From: Trichosphaerium sp. ATCC 40318
Lineage: Eukaryota; Discosea; Flabellinia; Trichosidae
Length of the DNA stretch: 64,000 bases
Direction of reading: 5' to 3'
Assembly: GCA_038496445.1 (NCBI GenBank)
Contig: JALMLS010000343.1
Location: 151,810-215,809, forward strand
Shown: piece after piece, positions 1 to 12,499 of the stretch
Layout of the letters: each line of letters opens with the position of its first letter
Numbering within the stretch: the first letter of the stretch is position 1
Notes under the pieces: generated by a model
Told to the model about the DNA's origin: nothing
The model's database searches: none
Seen by the model: only the letters and a program-made list of their open reading frames with translations
Made by a program: the position numbers and the translations under genes

Positions 1-1303
1 TCTGTTTAGAATTTCAACGTAGCGTGATGCATTTTTTTCCTTGGCTTTTAAATGTATTTAGTGTTTTGGACAAAAAAGTGCAGTGTGCAGTTCTGAGTTT
101 ACGTACTTGTACCAAGAAGCCATTGGTGATAAACCCAAGCGCTTTGATCTTGTGGTGCTGTGTAAAACGCGTGTTTAACCAAGTCAAACTCTATGAGATG
201 TCAGTTAAATGTAAAGAAAAAGAAACATCCTTTAACTTAGCTAAAGTAGTACGTACCATCTTCAAGCGCTGCAATTAATTCCTCTTGTGTTGTATGCATC
301 TTTGGTAGCAAGTAGCTCCTTTGATGCCATGCAGAATAATTTGAAAAATTTTCATCTATTTTTTTGCGAGTATACTCGAACTCTGTTGTGTGAGGTACTT
401 CTGCGCGCTAATATCATCGTTAGGAGGTAAAAAAACAACATAGAGGCAAAAATTAAAAAAACCCTCTGAGGACGTACCATCGCTACATAGCGTCTATAAC
501 ACCAGCAATGAACTAAAAGAACAAAGTGTCAACGGTGTAACAAATAAAATAAAAGAAATTTGCGTACAGTTTCGATGATCGAGGCTAAGCAGCTTGGTAC
601 ATAATCCCAGTTCAATTGTATAGTCTACCTTTGTTTCTGGGATATCTATGATCCATTTCCTGTGGTACCATACCTTGTTCATGTCAATAGAGAAGGAACT
701 CAAAGCAGAAGCCACTTCGGATGAAAAAACATACCCAGTAAGACTTTGGGTATGATTTAATTGCTCTAAAGAGGAACCCAAGCTCACTTTGTAACGTCTT
801 GTGTATTTCTTCTTCTGTTAGTTTATCCCTATATTTGTTAGTTGTTTAAACGAGTTTTTCAAATAAAAGGGGTCTGAGGTGTTATCAATATGAGGTATTC
901 TCGCACTCACTCTTTGTATTGATCGAGCATGAAGGTTATTATTTGTTTTCGGTAATTCCACATGTCATAACATTCAGGGTTTACTTCTAGTACGTTTGCC
1001 GAAGCTGTCAAGCCTGTTGATGTAAAGTCTTTTTCATTACGCTACAAAGCTAACGTCAGCGTTTTCACATATAAATAACGCGTGAAACCGCATCATTCGC
1101 GGTAAATAGGGACATCAAGACAATATCGCCTACTTTATAGATACACACCTTTTTTTGAGCATCTTTAACCGCACTGCAGTATTTTTCGGCTCGTTTCTTG
1201 TCTCGTAACTTCTCTTCGCGTTCTTTCTCGGCGGTCGTCTTTACCTTGCGTACACCGTGCTATGGGGGTAAGAATGGGTCACCTGTCAAGAACGTACTCT
1301 CAT
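1..1303 (-). CDS. Rab geranylgeranyltransferase alpha subunit, 3' part outside window
   Basis: Alpha subunit of the enzyme that geranylgeranylates Rab GTPases in the cytosol. The minus strand splices into about eight exons: ATG at 1303-1301 in a six-base first exon (MR), then 1259 to about 1150 (HGVRKVKTTAEKEREEK), then exons carrying successive PFTA prenyltransferase repeats. The signatures read NPECYDMWNYRKQII (about 1000-930), SYWVWYHRKWIIDIPETK (exon starts at 673), DHRNFHCWCYRRYVAM (join across 568 and about 509), ENFSNYSAWHQRSYLLPK (about 370-300) and DQSAWVYHQWLLG (about 165-110). This order and spacing, and the MHG-like KVKT start, are typical of RGGT alpha rather than the farnesyltransferase alpha subunit. 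Donors are mostly GTACG. The gene runs off the left edge, so any C-terminal LRR part cannot be seen. It is divergent from the F-box gene at 1441. Confidence 0.93.
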
Positions 1304-1440
1304 TTGATTGGTAAAATTGACTGTTTTTTTCTTTCAGCCAAGAACAGCATTGATTACTTTTTAGCGTTGAACAATCACATTGGATGCACGTTATCCCATG
1401 TACCAACGCGTAATAATAACAGGTATTATTTGACATCACC
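1304..1440. promoter_or_regulatory. short divergent intergenic space, putative bidirectional promoter
   Basis: Only 137 bp separate the start codons of the RGGT alpha gene (leftward) and the F-box/LRR gene (rightward). All upstream elements for both genes must lie here or inside the genes. No defined box is recognised. The promoter role is inferred from layout alone. Confidence 0.4.
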
Positions 1441-3542
1441 ATGAACCCTCAGTTTAACTTGTGGTTTGGAAACACCTTTCAGGTACCGTCGAGTAACTAA
1501 TTGTATTAATATTAACGCTTCCTTTAACTACAGTTTTGTAAAAATGCTATTGAGCGAATTACTGGTATAAATACGCCACAAGAGGTTATAGAAGGCGAAC
1601 CAGACCATAAGAGAGTTTTAATTGTATTACCACTCACCAGTAAGTTCCTTTTTCGTCAAAATCTACGAGCGCTCACGCTGTGGTAGCCATTGAGGAAGTG
1701 CCATATGAAATCTTGGCCGCTATACTTGCCTACGAGAGTGCTCCTTTGAGAACTCTATTATCGCGTCGACGGGTTTGTAAGCGATGGAACTATGTCGTTC
1801 TGAACTACACAAACGAGTTGTACATTTTGGTACGTAGTACATGAACGTTTTTTGCAATAAAGTCTCATAAAGTGATGTAGGATAAAGCATGGGTGCCGTT
1901 CATATCACGGTTTAAACAATTAAATCAACTTGTGTTTCATCTCAGCAATTTTAATGATAGGATAATACGGCATCAATTACGAGAGATCAAGTACGTTGTT
2001 TTCTTAGAAAGCCAGTACAAAGGGGAGCTCCATTTTTTTTGTTTGATCCAATGAAAATGGACTTTGTTTTTTTTTTTTTTTTGGCTTACAGAACACACTT
2101 CAAAAGTGTTGATGTTATATGGCTTAATTTAGTCTCTTAAGCTAATATTTCTAGGCATCTACGCGCTCTCAATATTCTTTTCATAGTTTCAAAGGTTGAT
2201 CAAATGCGTCGGGGTAGGTTACGCACTGCTGGCGAGGGATTTTTTCAATCCTTGTCAAACCTTCGATACCTCTACATAGGCGACGATCAAATCACTCTTC
2301 GTCAACTCATGTCCATTATAAAACACTGTAAATACCTAAAATTTCTCTCCTTGGACATTTGTAGAGGCAATCAGAGGTTGGTCGCATCAACGCTTAATTT
2401 TAATTTCTCGCGTCTCCGATTTTTACACCTTACGGTACGCGAGAACGTATCACCAGCATACTTTGGTACGTCACAGCTTTGAGATTTCAAAGACAAATCT
2501 TTTGGTCGAAATTGCGTTTTTCTTATTCTTTACAAAAGGCGAGATAGTGCGTGGTATATCACAAACTACAACATTGCGGTATCTGGGACTTGATTGGACG
2601 CATCCTCAAAAAACACAAAAGGCGTGGGTAGACACTTTAATTCCTATTGGAGATCGTCTCATAGAGTTCCACACAGACCATTTGAACGTAAGACAGACCA
2701 CAATACTATGAAAACTAACTGATTTTTAAAAAAGGTGTCCCAAGCGTTCCTGAACAGTTTATCGCGTGTAACCGCCCTTCCAAAACTCGATTTTGCAACT
2801 CAAGACTTTGTTGTTACGCATCTAACACAATTGGAGCTTTTATGTTGTTCTTCCTTTGCGCTTGAGGGAGACAAGTCAAATTGGCTAGAGAGTCATTCTA
2901 GGACATTATCAAACTTGAATAGGCTCACTATTACAAATTCTCACATAAAGACGAATGAGCTGTCACAACTCATAAAATTTTCTTCCCTTACACATCTTGA
3001 TTTGGTGACCGTTAATGGTAGTCTTGAGCCATTAATAGGCATGAATCAGTTGCGTAGACTTGTTGTAGCATCAACAGAGACGCCTCAAGCCATCAGCAAC
3101 GTCATTGGTCAAATGACGCAACTCTTTGATTTGGGGTACGCCTCGCGGTTTTTTTTTGAGTATCTTTTTGATGTCTACTCGAGCGCGTAGATGATTGAGC
3201 TAACTCTTTTTTTTTATTTTTAGGCTCGTCTACAACGGTAGTGTATTGATCGACAGCCTTACTAAGCTTACACAACTGGCAATGTTGAGTCTTTTGCCTA
3301 GCTTAGTGGAAGACGCTACTCCATTCTTAAACACCTTGGAAACGATGACGTGGTTGTCTAATCTCACCATTGGAAAGGAGCTCATACCTAGCAACCTTGC
3401 TTTACTTCAAAAAATAGACTTTCTAGAAGTTTTAGCTATTATTTCTGTTGCTGATGAGCAAAATGACGGTGTTCAGCCTAATACTATTTGTGCTATACGT
3501 GAACACTTACCATTGTGTAAAATAATTGTAAAACACGCCTAG
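1441..3542 (+). CDS. F-box / leucine-rich-repeat protein
   Basis: Probable substrate adaptor of an SCF-type ubiquitin ligase. Chosen start: ATG at 1441 (MNPQFNLWFGNTFQ), which splices at a gtaccg donor to an exon at about 1535 (FCKNAIERITGINTPQEV). The next junction falls in LPLT|TIEEVPYEILAAILAYES. The F-box is visible at about residues 50-90: EEVPYEILAAILAYES then LSRRRVCKRWNYVVLNY. Downstream exons carry irregular LRRs (SNLRYLYIGDD, LKFLSLDI, LRFLHLTVRE, LTQLELLCC, LNRLTITNSH, LTHLDLVT, MLSLLPSL, LEVLAII). The stop is TAG at 3540-3542. At least seven exons. The F-box plus LRR organisation resembles FBXL proteins, but no ortholog can be named. Exact exon borders between 2480 and 2740 are less certain. 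Confidence 0.8.
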
Positions 3543-4655
3543 AGTGATGTACATTAAAGATTAGTTTGTTTTAACGCTATAAAATTACTAAGTGATAGCA
3601 CAGGACATTGATAACAATCAGTTAAAAATACTTTCTCGGATTTTTTTTTTTCCCCTTCGTTTTTTGTTAGATGTGAGAAAGTGAGAAGGCTGAGAACTCT
3701 TTTCGAAAAAGAAAAGTAGAAAATAAAGTTGCACGTAATGCATTTAAGGGAATTAACATGTGTTCCACGTTGAATACTGCATAGATTATCGACTTTTTTT
3801 TTATTTTTGTGTTTTCCTGTTCTATTGCTTTTATTCGCGTAGAGAATACGTATAATGCTGTTTTTTGGAGTTTTATTTTTAAAGTGTCTCACATTTTTTA
3901 TTTATTCTGTAGTATAGTTGTTACATTTTTGGGTATTTTTAACTCACTTATTGTAAAACAAACAGTTTGTACAGTTGTAACGGTTTGTATCCACAAAAAA
4001 TAGCTTTTTGAAGAAAGTTTATCCAAAAGCATTTTTACAAAATAAAAAAGATCTAAAAAAACACCGATCTTAGCACTTACAACGTGAACTGTTATATATA
4101 CTTGCACTCTGTGTCAATTACGCGGACTATCAGAAAGTCTCAAGGTTGAAATAAAAATGTTTATTTTTGTCGTTTCTTTTCACGGTTTTCGAAACGTCGC
4201 AGTTGTTTTTTTTAAGAAAGGGTGCCGAAGTGAAACTGTTTAACATTGTATACGATTGTTTGTTGATTATAGCTTTGTTTACCTTTTTTAGTCGTAAGTT
4301 CTGTTTTTGTCCGAAATTCGACCTCTTTAGGTAGTCTGTCATCTGCAATAATCTAAAAGGCAATTCAGACATGGGTTACGTTAAAATCCAGTAGAGGTAA
4401 GTCTACAATCTCATATTCTGACCACTTGTTGTAGTTTTAGGGAACAATCACTTTTTTCCGTTTAAAATAAAAGCAACTTTGACGCATTGAATACGATAGG
4501 TGTCCGCGTTATAGACGTTGTTGTAAAATAGTAATTTTACCATTTTTTGGGCGTTTTTTTTTTTCAAGGGTTTTGAAATTTCGCCATTTTTCAAAGTCAA
4601 AAATACTATTTGAAATTTCATAATCAAAAAACAACCATTGGCTTCGCAACACCTC
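3543..4655. other. intergenic, no gene recognised
   Basis: AT-rich stretch of 1.1 kb with homopolymer runs (poly-T at 3640-3650 and 4550-4562). Short open frames on both strands have no protein-like composition or splice context. It presumably holds the 3' UTR of the F-box gene and the promoter of the secreted-protein gene. Confidence 0.5.
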
Positions 4656-7606
4656 ATGACCTTAAAGCCGAAAACTAATACAGCGATATTACTGCTAATA
4701 TCAGTCCTTGTCATCGTATCTGGACTTGAAATAGAGTTTGGAAGAGAAGCTACTGGACCGATTAGTTTCCAGACAGGTACACCCTTCACCAATGTTGCTC
4801 GCTTGCGTCTCCATTCCTCGTCTTCTCACTTTGCGTAATGTCTGCTCACTTTCTTTATTTAGCTCAAAATGTGTTAATGATGTACATTACTGACGCTGGA
4901 GTACCTTTATTCAGTGGACAAGTGCGTATTCAATTTTTTGCCTCCGGAAATTTTTTTTTTCGTATTTATTACAAAACGACAATCTCCACAGGTTTTCAGA
5001 TATTCATATTTATATTTTTTTTAAGGAACAATGGGCGATAGGAACTGCTAATGATAACGCTGTTTTCCATGATTGGACAGACTTTACTTTTTCAGATGGG
5101 TTAGTTGTCACTGCAGAGTTTTCTGGATCTTCTATTTTGCCAAATTGCTTGGAAGGTTCGATTGGTGATGCCGTATACTGTCCTGGTATCAAAGCATACA
5201 TCCGTGACACAAGTGGCGTATTAGCCTCGTACGTAATAATCGAAAAAAAATCGTCATTTTTCGTAAACATTGTGTCGTGGTGAGCGAAAACTAACATTGT
5301 TTTATTACAGGAGCGCTGAAATATACACTGGAAGCAATAATACACTTTCTTGTGATGGAGAGTTTTGGTCACCTTCAGGTGTTTACGACAATGGATTAGC
5401 TTTTGAACAACCTCCTCAACCTTCTATGACATTTAACTTTAACGCTGCTACTCAAGAGTTTGAGTTTGATGTAGATGCTGCGTAAGTATTTTCTGTTCAT
5501 ATCATTTTTTTTTCTGGATTTTTGCTTCGGCTTTTTTTCTTTTATTACATTCCGCCACTTTTTCCGTTATTCATGTGTTTGTTTTAGGTACCTCGGTCAC
5601 GGATACACTTGGGTTATTGACTTCCAACCTTTTGATAATACCGTTGACAGTACTACTTCATACAGTCTCGGAAAAGGTTCATGTGAAAACAGAGATCTTG
5701 GAGACTTTGCTAGTTCAACTTATTCTTTCTCTGAAATGTTCAACTCTGCTCCTCGTTCTGATAAAGCAGATGTAGATGGTGCTCCACCAGCTGCGCTTGA
5801 CTCTGATAGTTACATGGCATACAAACAAGGTGGAAACGGATGGGCCTTGACAAGCACATCTTGCTTTGGTATCCAATACGCAAGGACTTTCTCTGCTGCT
5901 GCCATCGAAGCTTGTGCAGCTGATGTAGCCAGTCCAGGAAGCAATACACTCGTATCAGTAACGTACGTTCACTTGTTTCCCCTATGAAATCTCGAAAGCG
6001 CAGATCTGTTGCTTTGTTGTTTTTTTTTATTTGTAGCGCTATATTGACTTGTCTTAGGAATAATGGTACTTATCTTGAGTTTGCTGGTACTTTGTACGTT
6101 ACAGCTATTCGTCCAAGAGACCTAAATACATACGACACTGGAGCATTAACTCCATACCTTGCTGCTGAGTTTACATTCCCATGGCAAGTTCTTTTCAACA
6201 TGCAAGTTGAAACTTTGGCTGGCGCTACAGCCCAGAGAGAACTCGGTGTACGAAACACTTTCTGCTTATTTTAGTATCAGCGCTGATAATGATTGTCAGG
6301 TTGTATTTGATAGCATCGGTCTTGTAGACGTTGGTAACGGTGAATTTAAATTGGAAGTTGAATTGACAACTGATACTTTGGACTCTGATTATCATCTACT
6401 AGACGCCCCAACTTTTACAGATCCTGTCCCATTGGTTGTCGCATTTACTACAGTAGCAACTGTACGTATTCCCAAACTTTTTTTTTAATGAAATGAGTTA
6501 TTTCTAAAACACGTGACCTTTAGCCTGATCAAGTACAACAATGGGCTTTTGAATCTGACGCTCAATCAAACTTGCTTGATTTCTCTGGTGAATTTATCAT
6601 TCAGTTTACAAGATTCGCTACAAGCGATAGTAGCGAAAAGAACATCACTATTACATTCACTGTTAGTATCACACCACAACTAACACAACGTGAAGAAACA
6701 TCTTTCCTTATTGATATTACATTCCACTCTGACTCAACCTTTAACGATCCTAAATCAGTCTTTGTTCCAGAAGACAGAATATTCGTTTTAACACAAGCAC
6801 AAGGTACTACTTGAAAACCCAAAAAAAAAAAGACTATCCCTCTGTCATACCCACTGAACCATTTTTTTCTAATTTTTTTTTCAAATAGGTAATGATGGAA
6901 GCGGAAACAAAGTTCCTTTTGACGTTGCTGATGTAAATGCTTATTCCAACAGTATCAAGAACGTTTGGATTTGTATAACTACTGATGATTCTGAACCGCT
7001 TAATGATGGTACAACCGATACAGGTTGCAGATCTTTTGCAGGAAAAGTAAGACCAAAGGCTCAAATCGTATCAGACTTTTCAGTAAGCACAGACGATAGC
7101 CTCACCACTGCTTTGGATGGTACTATCCATGCTACCCCTGCAAGTCAGAATATCAATGAAGGTATTTCTTTCTCTGCAACACCTTTGACAAACCCTGCTG
7201 TCGGTCTTTCTGACTCTGGTATATTTTGGATTCATGTACGTTCTAATACCTTTTTTTTTTTTTTTGGTCTGTACTCAAAAAGAAAGAACTTGGCACTGAT
7301 ATCTTTGCTTTAGATTGAAAACATTGTATCTCAAGCCAGCGTCAAAAAGAGTGTCCATACATTCTACAAAAGGGTACGTATCTGAACAATTTTGTTAGCC
7401 CAAGATGCTGGCGTTTGATCAAAACCTACCCAAGAATTATTACTAACTTACAATTTTTGTAGGGTTTGGAACAAAACGGAGATGATGTTCAAGCACTTCT
7501 AAAAGCAAGACTCGATATGTCTATTAACGCAAGTTCACCAGCATCTAACATGTCTGTATGCTTTGTATTGATTCTATGTGCTGCTTTGACTGCTCTATTA
7601 TTCTAA
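4656..7606 (+). CDS. large secreted, probably GPI-anchored surface protein of unknown family
   Basis: Family not recognised. The ATG at 4656 begins MTLKPKTNTAILLLISVL, a basic N-terminus followed by a hydrophobic signal peptide. Exon joins include ISFQT|AQNVLMMYITDAG (4776/4863), DVDAA|YLGHGYTWVID (about 5480/5588) and VATVAT|PDQVQQWAFES (about 6460/6524). The mature part (about 700 residues) is rich in Thr, Ser, Asp and aromatics with alternating beta-strand patterns. It has scattered N-x-S/T sites and few cysteines. It ends with a small-residue spacer (INASSPASN) and a hydrophobic tail, CFVLILCAALTALLF, directly before TAA at 7604-7606: the layout of a GPI-anchor signal. At least ten exons. 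A tail-anchored type I protein is possible but less likely, since no basic cytoplasmic residues follow. Likely a cell-surface or wall protein (inference). Confidence 0.75.
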
Positions 7607-8023
7607 ATAATAGCCTCAAGTACCCCCACCTCGACGAGCTCCAACCATTGTAAATATGACTACTAAGTCATCAAAAAATTGTTAATAAAAACATTGTCTT
7701 ATGAATAATAATTGCCTCAATTGTTTGTTTTAGTACGTACCCCTCGCGATCACACTTGCGAACACCAAACTTCGATACCACAAAACCGCTTGTTCCACAA
7801 AATAGTACTTTTCTTCTTTTTTTCTTCGCTTCAAGCGCAAGAAATCAACATATGTTGAATGCTCGATAACAACACGTGAAAGTGCTACAATAATTTTGTT
7901 TATTTTTATTTGTTATCTAAATAAGTAATTTAATCTACACATCAAACATTGGAGGCCCTAGTTTCAAAGCACGTGGTGTTTATGTTGATCAAGAGAACAA
8001 ACACCCCTCCTTAAAAACAGTGC
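7607..8023. other. convergent intergenic spacer
   Basis: Spacer between the 3' ends of the secreted-protein gene (+) and the EF-hand gene (-). An AATAAA-like site (taataaaaac, 7682-7691) lies just downstream of the plus-strand stop. Two CACGTG hexamers lie near 7873 and 7970. No open frame of note. Confidence 0.5.
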
Positions 8024-9178
8024 TCAGGTTTTGTTTCTGTTTTGGAACAACAATACAAATACGAGGTTGACAATCTCTTCGAATTCTAATGATCCACTTT
8101 TATCAACATCAATTGTCTTGAAAAGCGAATCGACCTAAAGATAAAGTTGACACAATCCAACACAACAAAAAAAAAGTCACTTAATAACATTCTGCTTAAG
8201 TTAATGTACGCGTACAATATCTTTACGTGTTGGGATGTTGAGCGCTTTCAATAAAGGAACGAATTCTTGTGGATCAAGTCCACCTGAGTGATCTAGAAAC
8301 TAGGGTTTAGATCAAAGGAGAAGTGACGCCCCAGGTACCTTTGTCCGCAGTTAAGAAAATAACTCTACAAAACCTATTGTATGTCAGTATTTAAACATTA
8401 CAACAAGGGTTCGGTACCTTAGGAACAAAGACAAACTGTGAAATTCAGAGAGTTCAATTTTGCCAGAATTGTCGCTGTCAGCCATCTTTATCGTGTCAAC
8501 TAGGGATAGACACTGCTAAAGGGGTACCTTGTACAATACTTTCAATTGACCCTCAGAGAAGTTATACCCAACAGCGCGAAGTGCTTCGCCAAGTTCCTGC
8601 AGAGTGAGTAAGCGTGCAGAGTCACCGACTAATGACTTTGTTTTCTTACCTTTCGGTCAATGTGGCCGTCCGCGTTTTTATCAATGTCATTGAATGCCTA
8701 TACGATATTAAACTTTATAGATTGACAGTGTTGTCGCCACTTACTTGGTCCATAATGTACAAGTAGCCTACGCAAAGAATAAATTCAAAAAAAATAAATT
8801 AAGGCTACTAAAATAGGTTTAAATAGACGCTATTACGTACCCATAAGCATAATAAACTCATTAAAATCTACTGCGCCATTATGATTTTGGTCGACAATCT
8901 TTAGTATCGTTGATACGTTTTCCTTGCTGAATACATAATCGCAAGCGCGTAGGGCTTGTTCAAGCTCTTTTTGCTAACCGAGTAAGCGAAATATTAAATT
9001 TAACAACACGTGGTTCTTTACATCAATATCACCGCTTCCATTCTTATCAAATTTACTGAATATTGCAGCAAATTGCTTTTTTGTGGCTCCATCCAAAACC
9101 TCTGAGAAGTCGAGTTCTGCGGTTGCGTTAAACGTTGAAAAGTAAATTACGCTCTAATTTAGTTACAGTACCACTCAT
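8024..9178 (-). CDS. six-EF-hand calcium-binding protein
   Basis: Calbindin-like Ca2+ sensor or buffer. ATG at 9178-9176 gives MS|ELDFSEVLDGATKKQF after splicing. Many short exons (about nine) encode six EF-hand loops in order: DKNGSGDIDQKE, DQNHNGAVDFNE, DKNADGHIDRKE, DSDNSGKIELSE, DKDHSGGLDPQE and DVDKSGSLEFEE. The fifth loop is split by an intron (ADK|DHSGG) whose acceptor must be the second of two closely spaced TAGs near 8295. All six loops keep acidic residues at positions 1, 3 and 12 or close equivalents, so most should bind calcium. Total about 240 residues. The stop TGA is read from 8024-8026. No signal peptide or myristoylation motif, so probably cytosolic. Four-hand calmodulin is excluded by the extra pair. 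Confidence 0.9.
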
Positions 9179-9607
9179 TTGTTACAACTACTTTCTTGTC
9201 GGCAGTTTATCGGCAAAGATAACGGAATGCAACATTATGACTTAAATTGTGTGACTTAGACCGCGAGACATTCCAAAAAAGCAATTTGAGTCAAAATGTA
9301 AGACTTTCATTGGTCTTGTCAATTTCTCTCAGCGAGATCTGCCCCAGTACTTTCGAGCCACCGTTAGTGTATTCAACAAACAGACTCGGTACGTACACCT
9401 GCCCAGTCAGTGGCAGCTGAACCAGAGACTAATAAATGTGTTGCCTTTTTTCAAAGTTTTTTTTTAATTATTATTTTATCTGTTTTACAAGGAGGGTAGT
9501 GTGACACTGCTCAGAGAGTAGAAAAAAAAGGGGGTTGAGGCAATGCACAGTGAAAAAAAATTTGACCACTCTACGCGATCATCCAATAAATGCTTTTGAG
9601 TGGCCAT
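9179..9607. other. intergenic, no gene recognised
   Basis: Spacer of 429 bp between two minus-strand genes: upstream of the EF-hand start and downstream of the WD40 stop. Long A/T runs and no coding signal. Confidence 0.45.
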
Positions 9608-12393
9608 TCAATTGATAGAATTGATTGAAGCACCTTCGCTATTCAAGGAGCGCCCTCTTAAGCGCTTACGACCACCCACTGGTACTATATCAGGTTGTGT
9701 TTTTCTGCTTATGCTTTCAGCTTCTCTAGTAGACATACGTGATGCTGAGAAGTCAATAACTAAGCCTTTCATAGATAAAGGAGCAGAATTGATCTAGATA
9801 CAAAATGTCAATGATTTGAAAAATAAACATCATAACTTCGAGTAAAATGGCTAAAAACGTACAGAAAGTGATGATCTACTCTGCATTGACGTGTTTTCTC
9901 TTGCAACAGCACATAAATTTGCTGAAGCGCCATACTCGGACGATAAAGAGCCATTGAGACCCATTACTTGTGAATACAACTTTGTTGCAGGATTCTTTCC
10001 GTTGTCTCCTCTAGAAGAACAAAGTAAGTAACAAGATACGAAAAGGTTTTGAAAAAACCACTTACAGTGCTGACACATTGGAGCAACTATAACTACGACT
10101 GTTTGTGATAACATTCTCTCTACCAGCGGATGATCTTCTAACTTTTTTGTAGAACAAAGTACGCCTTGATATCTTATCGTAAACTGTCTTTTTATCTACC
10201 AGAAAACATTAGACATTGAGGTCCGAGGCGAAGAAGGGCTTGTGACAAAAATAAAAAGAAAATCCCAAATGGTTTTGGTCTTGTTTTTACGTACTGTGAC
10301 GATCTCTCTTTAATTTCTTATCTGATGGCTTCCAAATAGAAAATAATTCATCTATACATGTGGTGTCAGAAGATATTTTTCGAGAAAATTCAAAAAAGGA
10401 CAGTAGGCCAAAAATTATACGAAAAAAGAAAAATAAAGTCGATAGAAAATACGAAAGGGTTTTTCCTTACCTTCTCCAGAAATAACGAAAATACCGCTAT
10501 CAGGTTCGGGAACACTGACACTACGTATACGACCACCAGCGGACTGAAATGCGCAAATAAACGTTTTTTGATCTAAATGCAGACGATGAGCTAAAACTCA
10601 AACAACAGCTTTTAAAACACATTAAACGTGTTACGTACGTGCTGTATGAGCATGCCATATACTTACAGCTCCGTTTTGACTTCCAGTAACCAAATATCTG
10701 TTGTACAACAAACAAGTAGAAGTGATGCGATAACGTCTGAGGAACACCATTAGCATGATAAGAAAGTGAAGGGAATTAAATTCACTACTTCAGAAAAAAA
10801 ATTGTGAACAGTTTTTCCGTTCAATAAGACATTAGTCCAAAAAAAAGTAAATGCACATAGTGTTAGTCTACGTACGTGTCTCCAAACTTGTATGGACGTG
10901 AGCGTGATACTTCGTATATTGGGCAAATCTCTTTAGAAGCTACACTCAATACAGATACACCACCATCAGCGTAACCAATAACGAACGAATGAATGCCATA
11001 TTCGTATGTTAAACATGAAATTGGCACTTTTCCTTCAATAGCCTTTGTCTTTGACACTCCTTTATCATCCTAAATGGTTCACAATAAGTATTAAACTACG
11101 TATTATATAGTTACTGGATCTTTTTTATGAACGTAATAATAACATACCCTGTAGAACAAGTATAATGTATCAGTCGTACAACAAGCTATAGTATTACCTC
11201 CATAGGCTACTGCCATGATAGGAAGAGTTAACTCAAACGAATCTTGTTGGTTAGGTGTCACCTGACCCTAAAACCGGAGTGTGAGTAGATTAGGAAGGTA
11301 CAGAAGGTTTGAATTTAGAAGGCGGAAAATAATGTACTTACCGATAATAGGGCTACACCAGTATCAAGATCCCATAGTTCTACTTCATATATAGAAGCTA
11401 GAAGTAATGTATTTCCCTAAAAAAGGATCTCAGTATACTTGTTTTGCATAAAAAACTACACAAAGTAGTGCGTACCTTAACACTGCTTAACTTAGTGAAT
11501 TTCAAGCTTTTTGGCACTTTTCGCTTGAAAGTTTTCTTAAAGACTGTGAGTTCTTTTACCTTGAGACGTGGGTATGTCTCGAATGGCACTTTTAATACCG
11601 CTTTATCCATTACGATAATAATGTGTTGAGAGTTGCTCACTACGAGCTTTATACCTCCTTTACGGAATAACATAACAGAAGCCTGTGACTGTTGTTCTAG
11701 CAATGATGTTACTCATGAAACATTTCAAAAAAAAAAAGGTTTTGCTTTACGCACCAACGTTAAATATATGTAAACGAGGGCAGTTATCCTTCCAGTATAC
11801 AGAGCAAACCCACGGATACGCGCAGTTTACAAAATGCGGTTGAGATAAATCTAAAACGAAATAAGGTCAGGCTACTTTAGAATCGGTTTCGGTTGTGTTC
11901 CTCACAAGTATTGAAAGCGTTTACGGCATAAAAAAAAATAAAGTCGCCAAACTACAACCCGAAAAAGAATATTGGCTATAAACCAAGCTCAAACCCCGCC
12001 ACATACCTGCGTTAAGTTCTATATCGTGCTTTTTCTTTCCAACTGAATCCCACACCAAGTATCTACCAGTGTTTTTGTATAGAGCCACAAGGTGCTTGGC
12101 GCCAAGTACTTTCACCCTTTCCAAACTCATAGAGCGAGAATTTAAAGAAGGGACAAAAGCTTGATCAAGATCTAGTGTTTTAAGCTCTTTGGATGACTAT
12201 AGTGTATTAGTGGTTGTTTTAGTTCTTTAAACATTGGTGGCGGGCAATTAGCTGGAACTCCTCGTTTTTGTTTTCAGTATTTGCGTACGAGCTTCTTAGG
12301 CATTGTGTCTTTGCGAATAGCCATCTTATCAGAATTTGACCACGAGGAACGTCTAATTGAGTTATCTTGCTTGAATTCTTTCTTAGACTTCAT
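9608..12393 (-). CDS. WD40-like beta-propeller protein
   Basis: ATG at 12393-12391 (MKSKKEFKQDNSIRRSSW); stop TGA read from 9608-9610. About a dozen exons with GTACG or GTAAG donors. Propeller-blade signatures recur: KNTGRYLVWDSVGKKK, GNTLLLASIYEVELWDLDTG, AVAYGGNTIACCTTDTLYLF, SCLTYEYGIHSFVIGYADGG, LLYNRYLVTGSQNGA and IFVISGEG. The tail is basic (GGRKRLRGRSLNSEG). Blades are divergent, as in ribosome-biogenesis or scaffold WD proteins, but no specific ortholog is recognised. The basic N- and C-terminal ends would suit a nuclear or nucleolar location (inference). Internal exon borders around 10120-10400 are approximate. Confidence 0.65.
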
Positions 12394-12499
12394 GTAGTGT
12401 AGTGGGTAGTGGTGTTGGTGCGCGTGTGTTCGATTTTGTGATCACTGGGAGCAGTGTTTCTATGCTTTGTGTAAATTTTACGAATAATAAAAAATAAAT

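Noticed and set aside
3554-4372. Several AT-rich frames as genes
   Set aside because: Phe/Lys/Asn/Ile-rich low-complexity translations with no splice or domain support.
4638-4655. Upstream TTG extension of the secreted-protein frame
   Set aside because: The ATG at 4656 gives a better signal peptide and a standard start.
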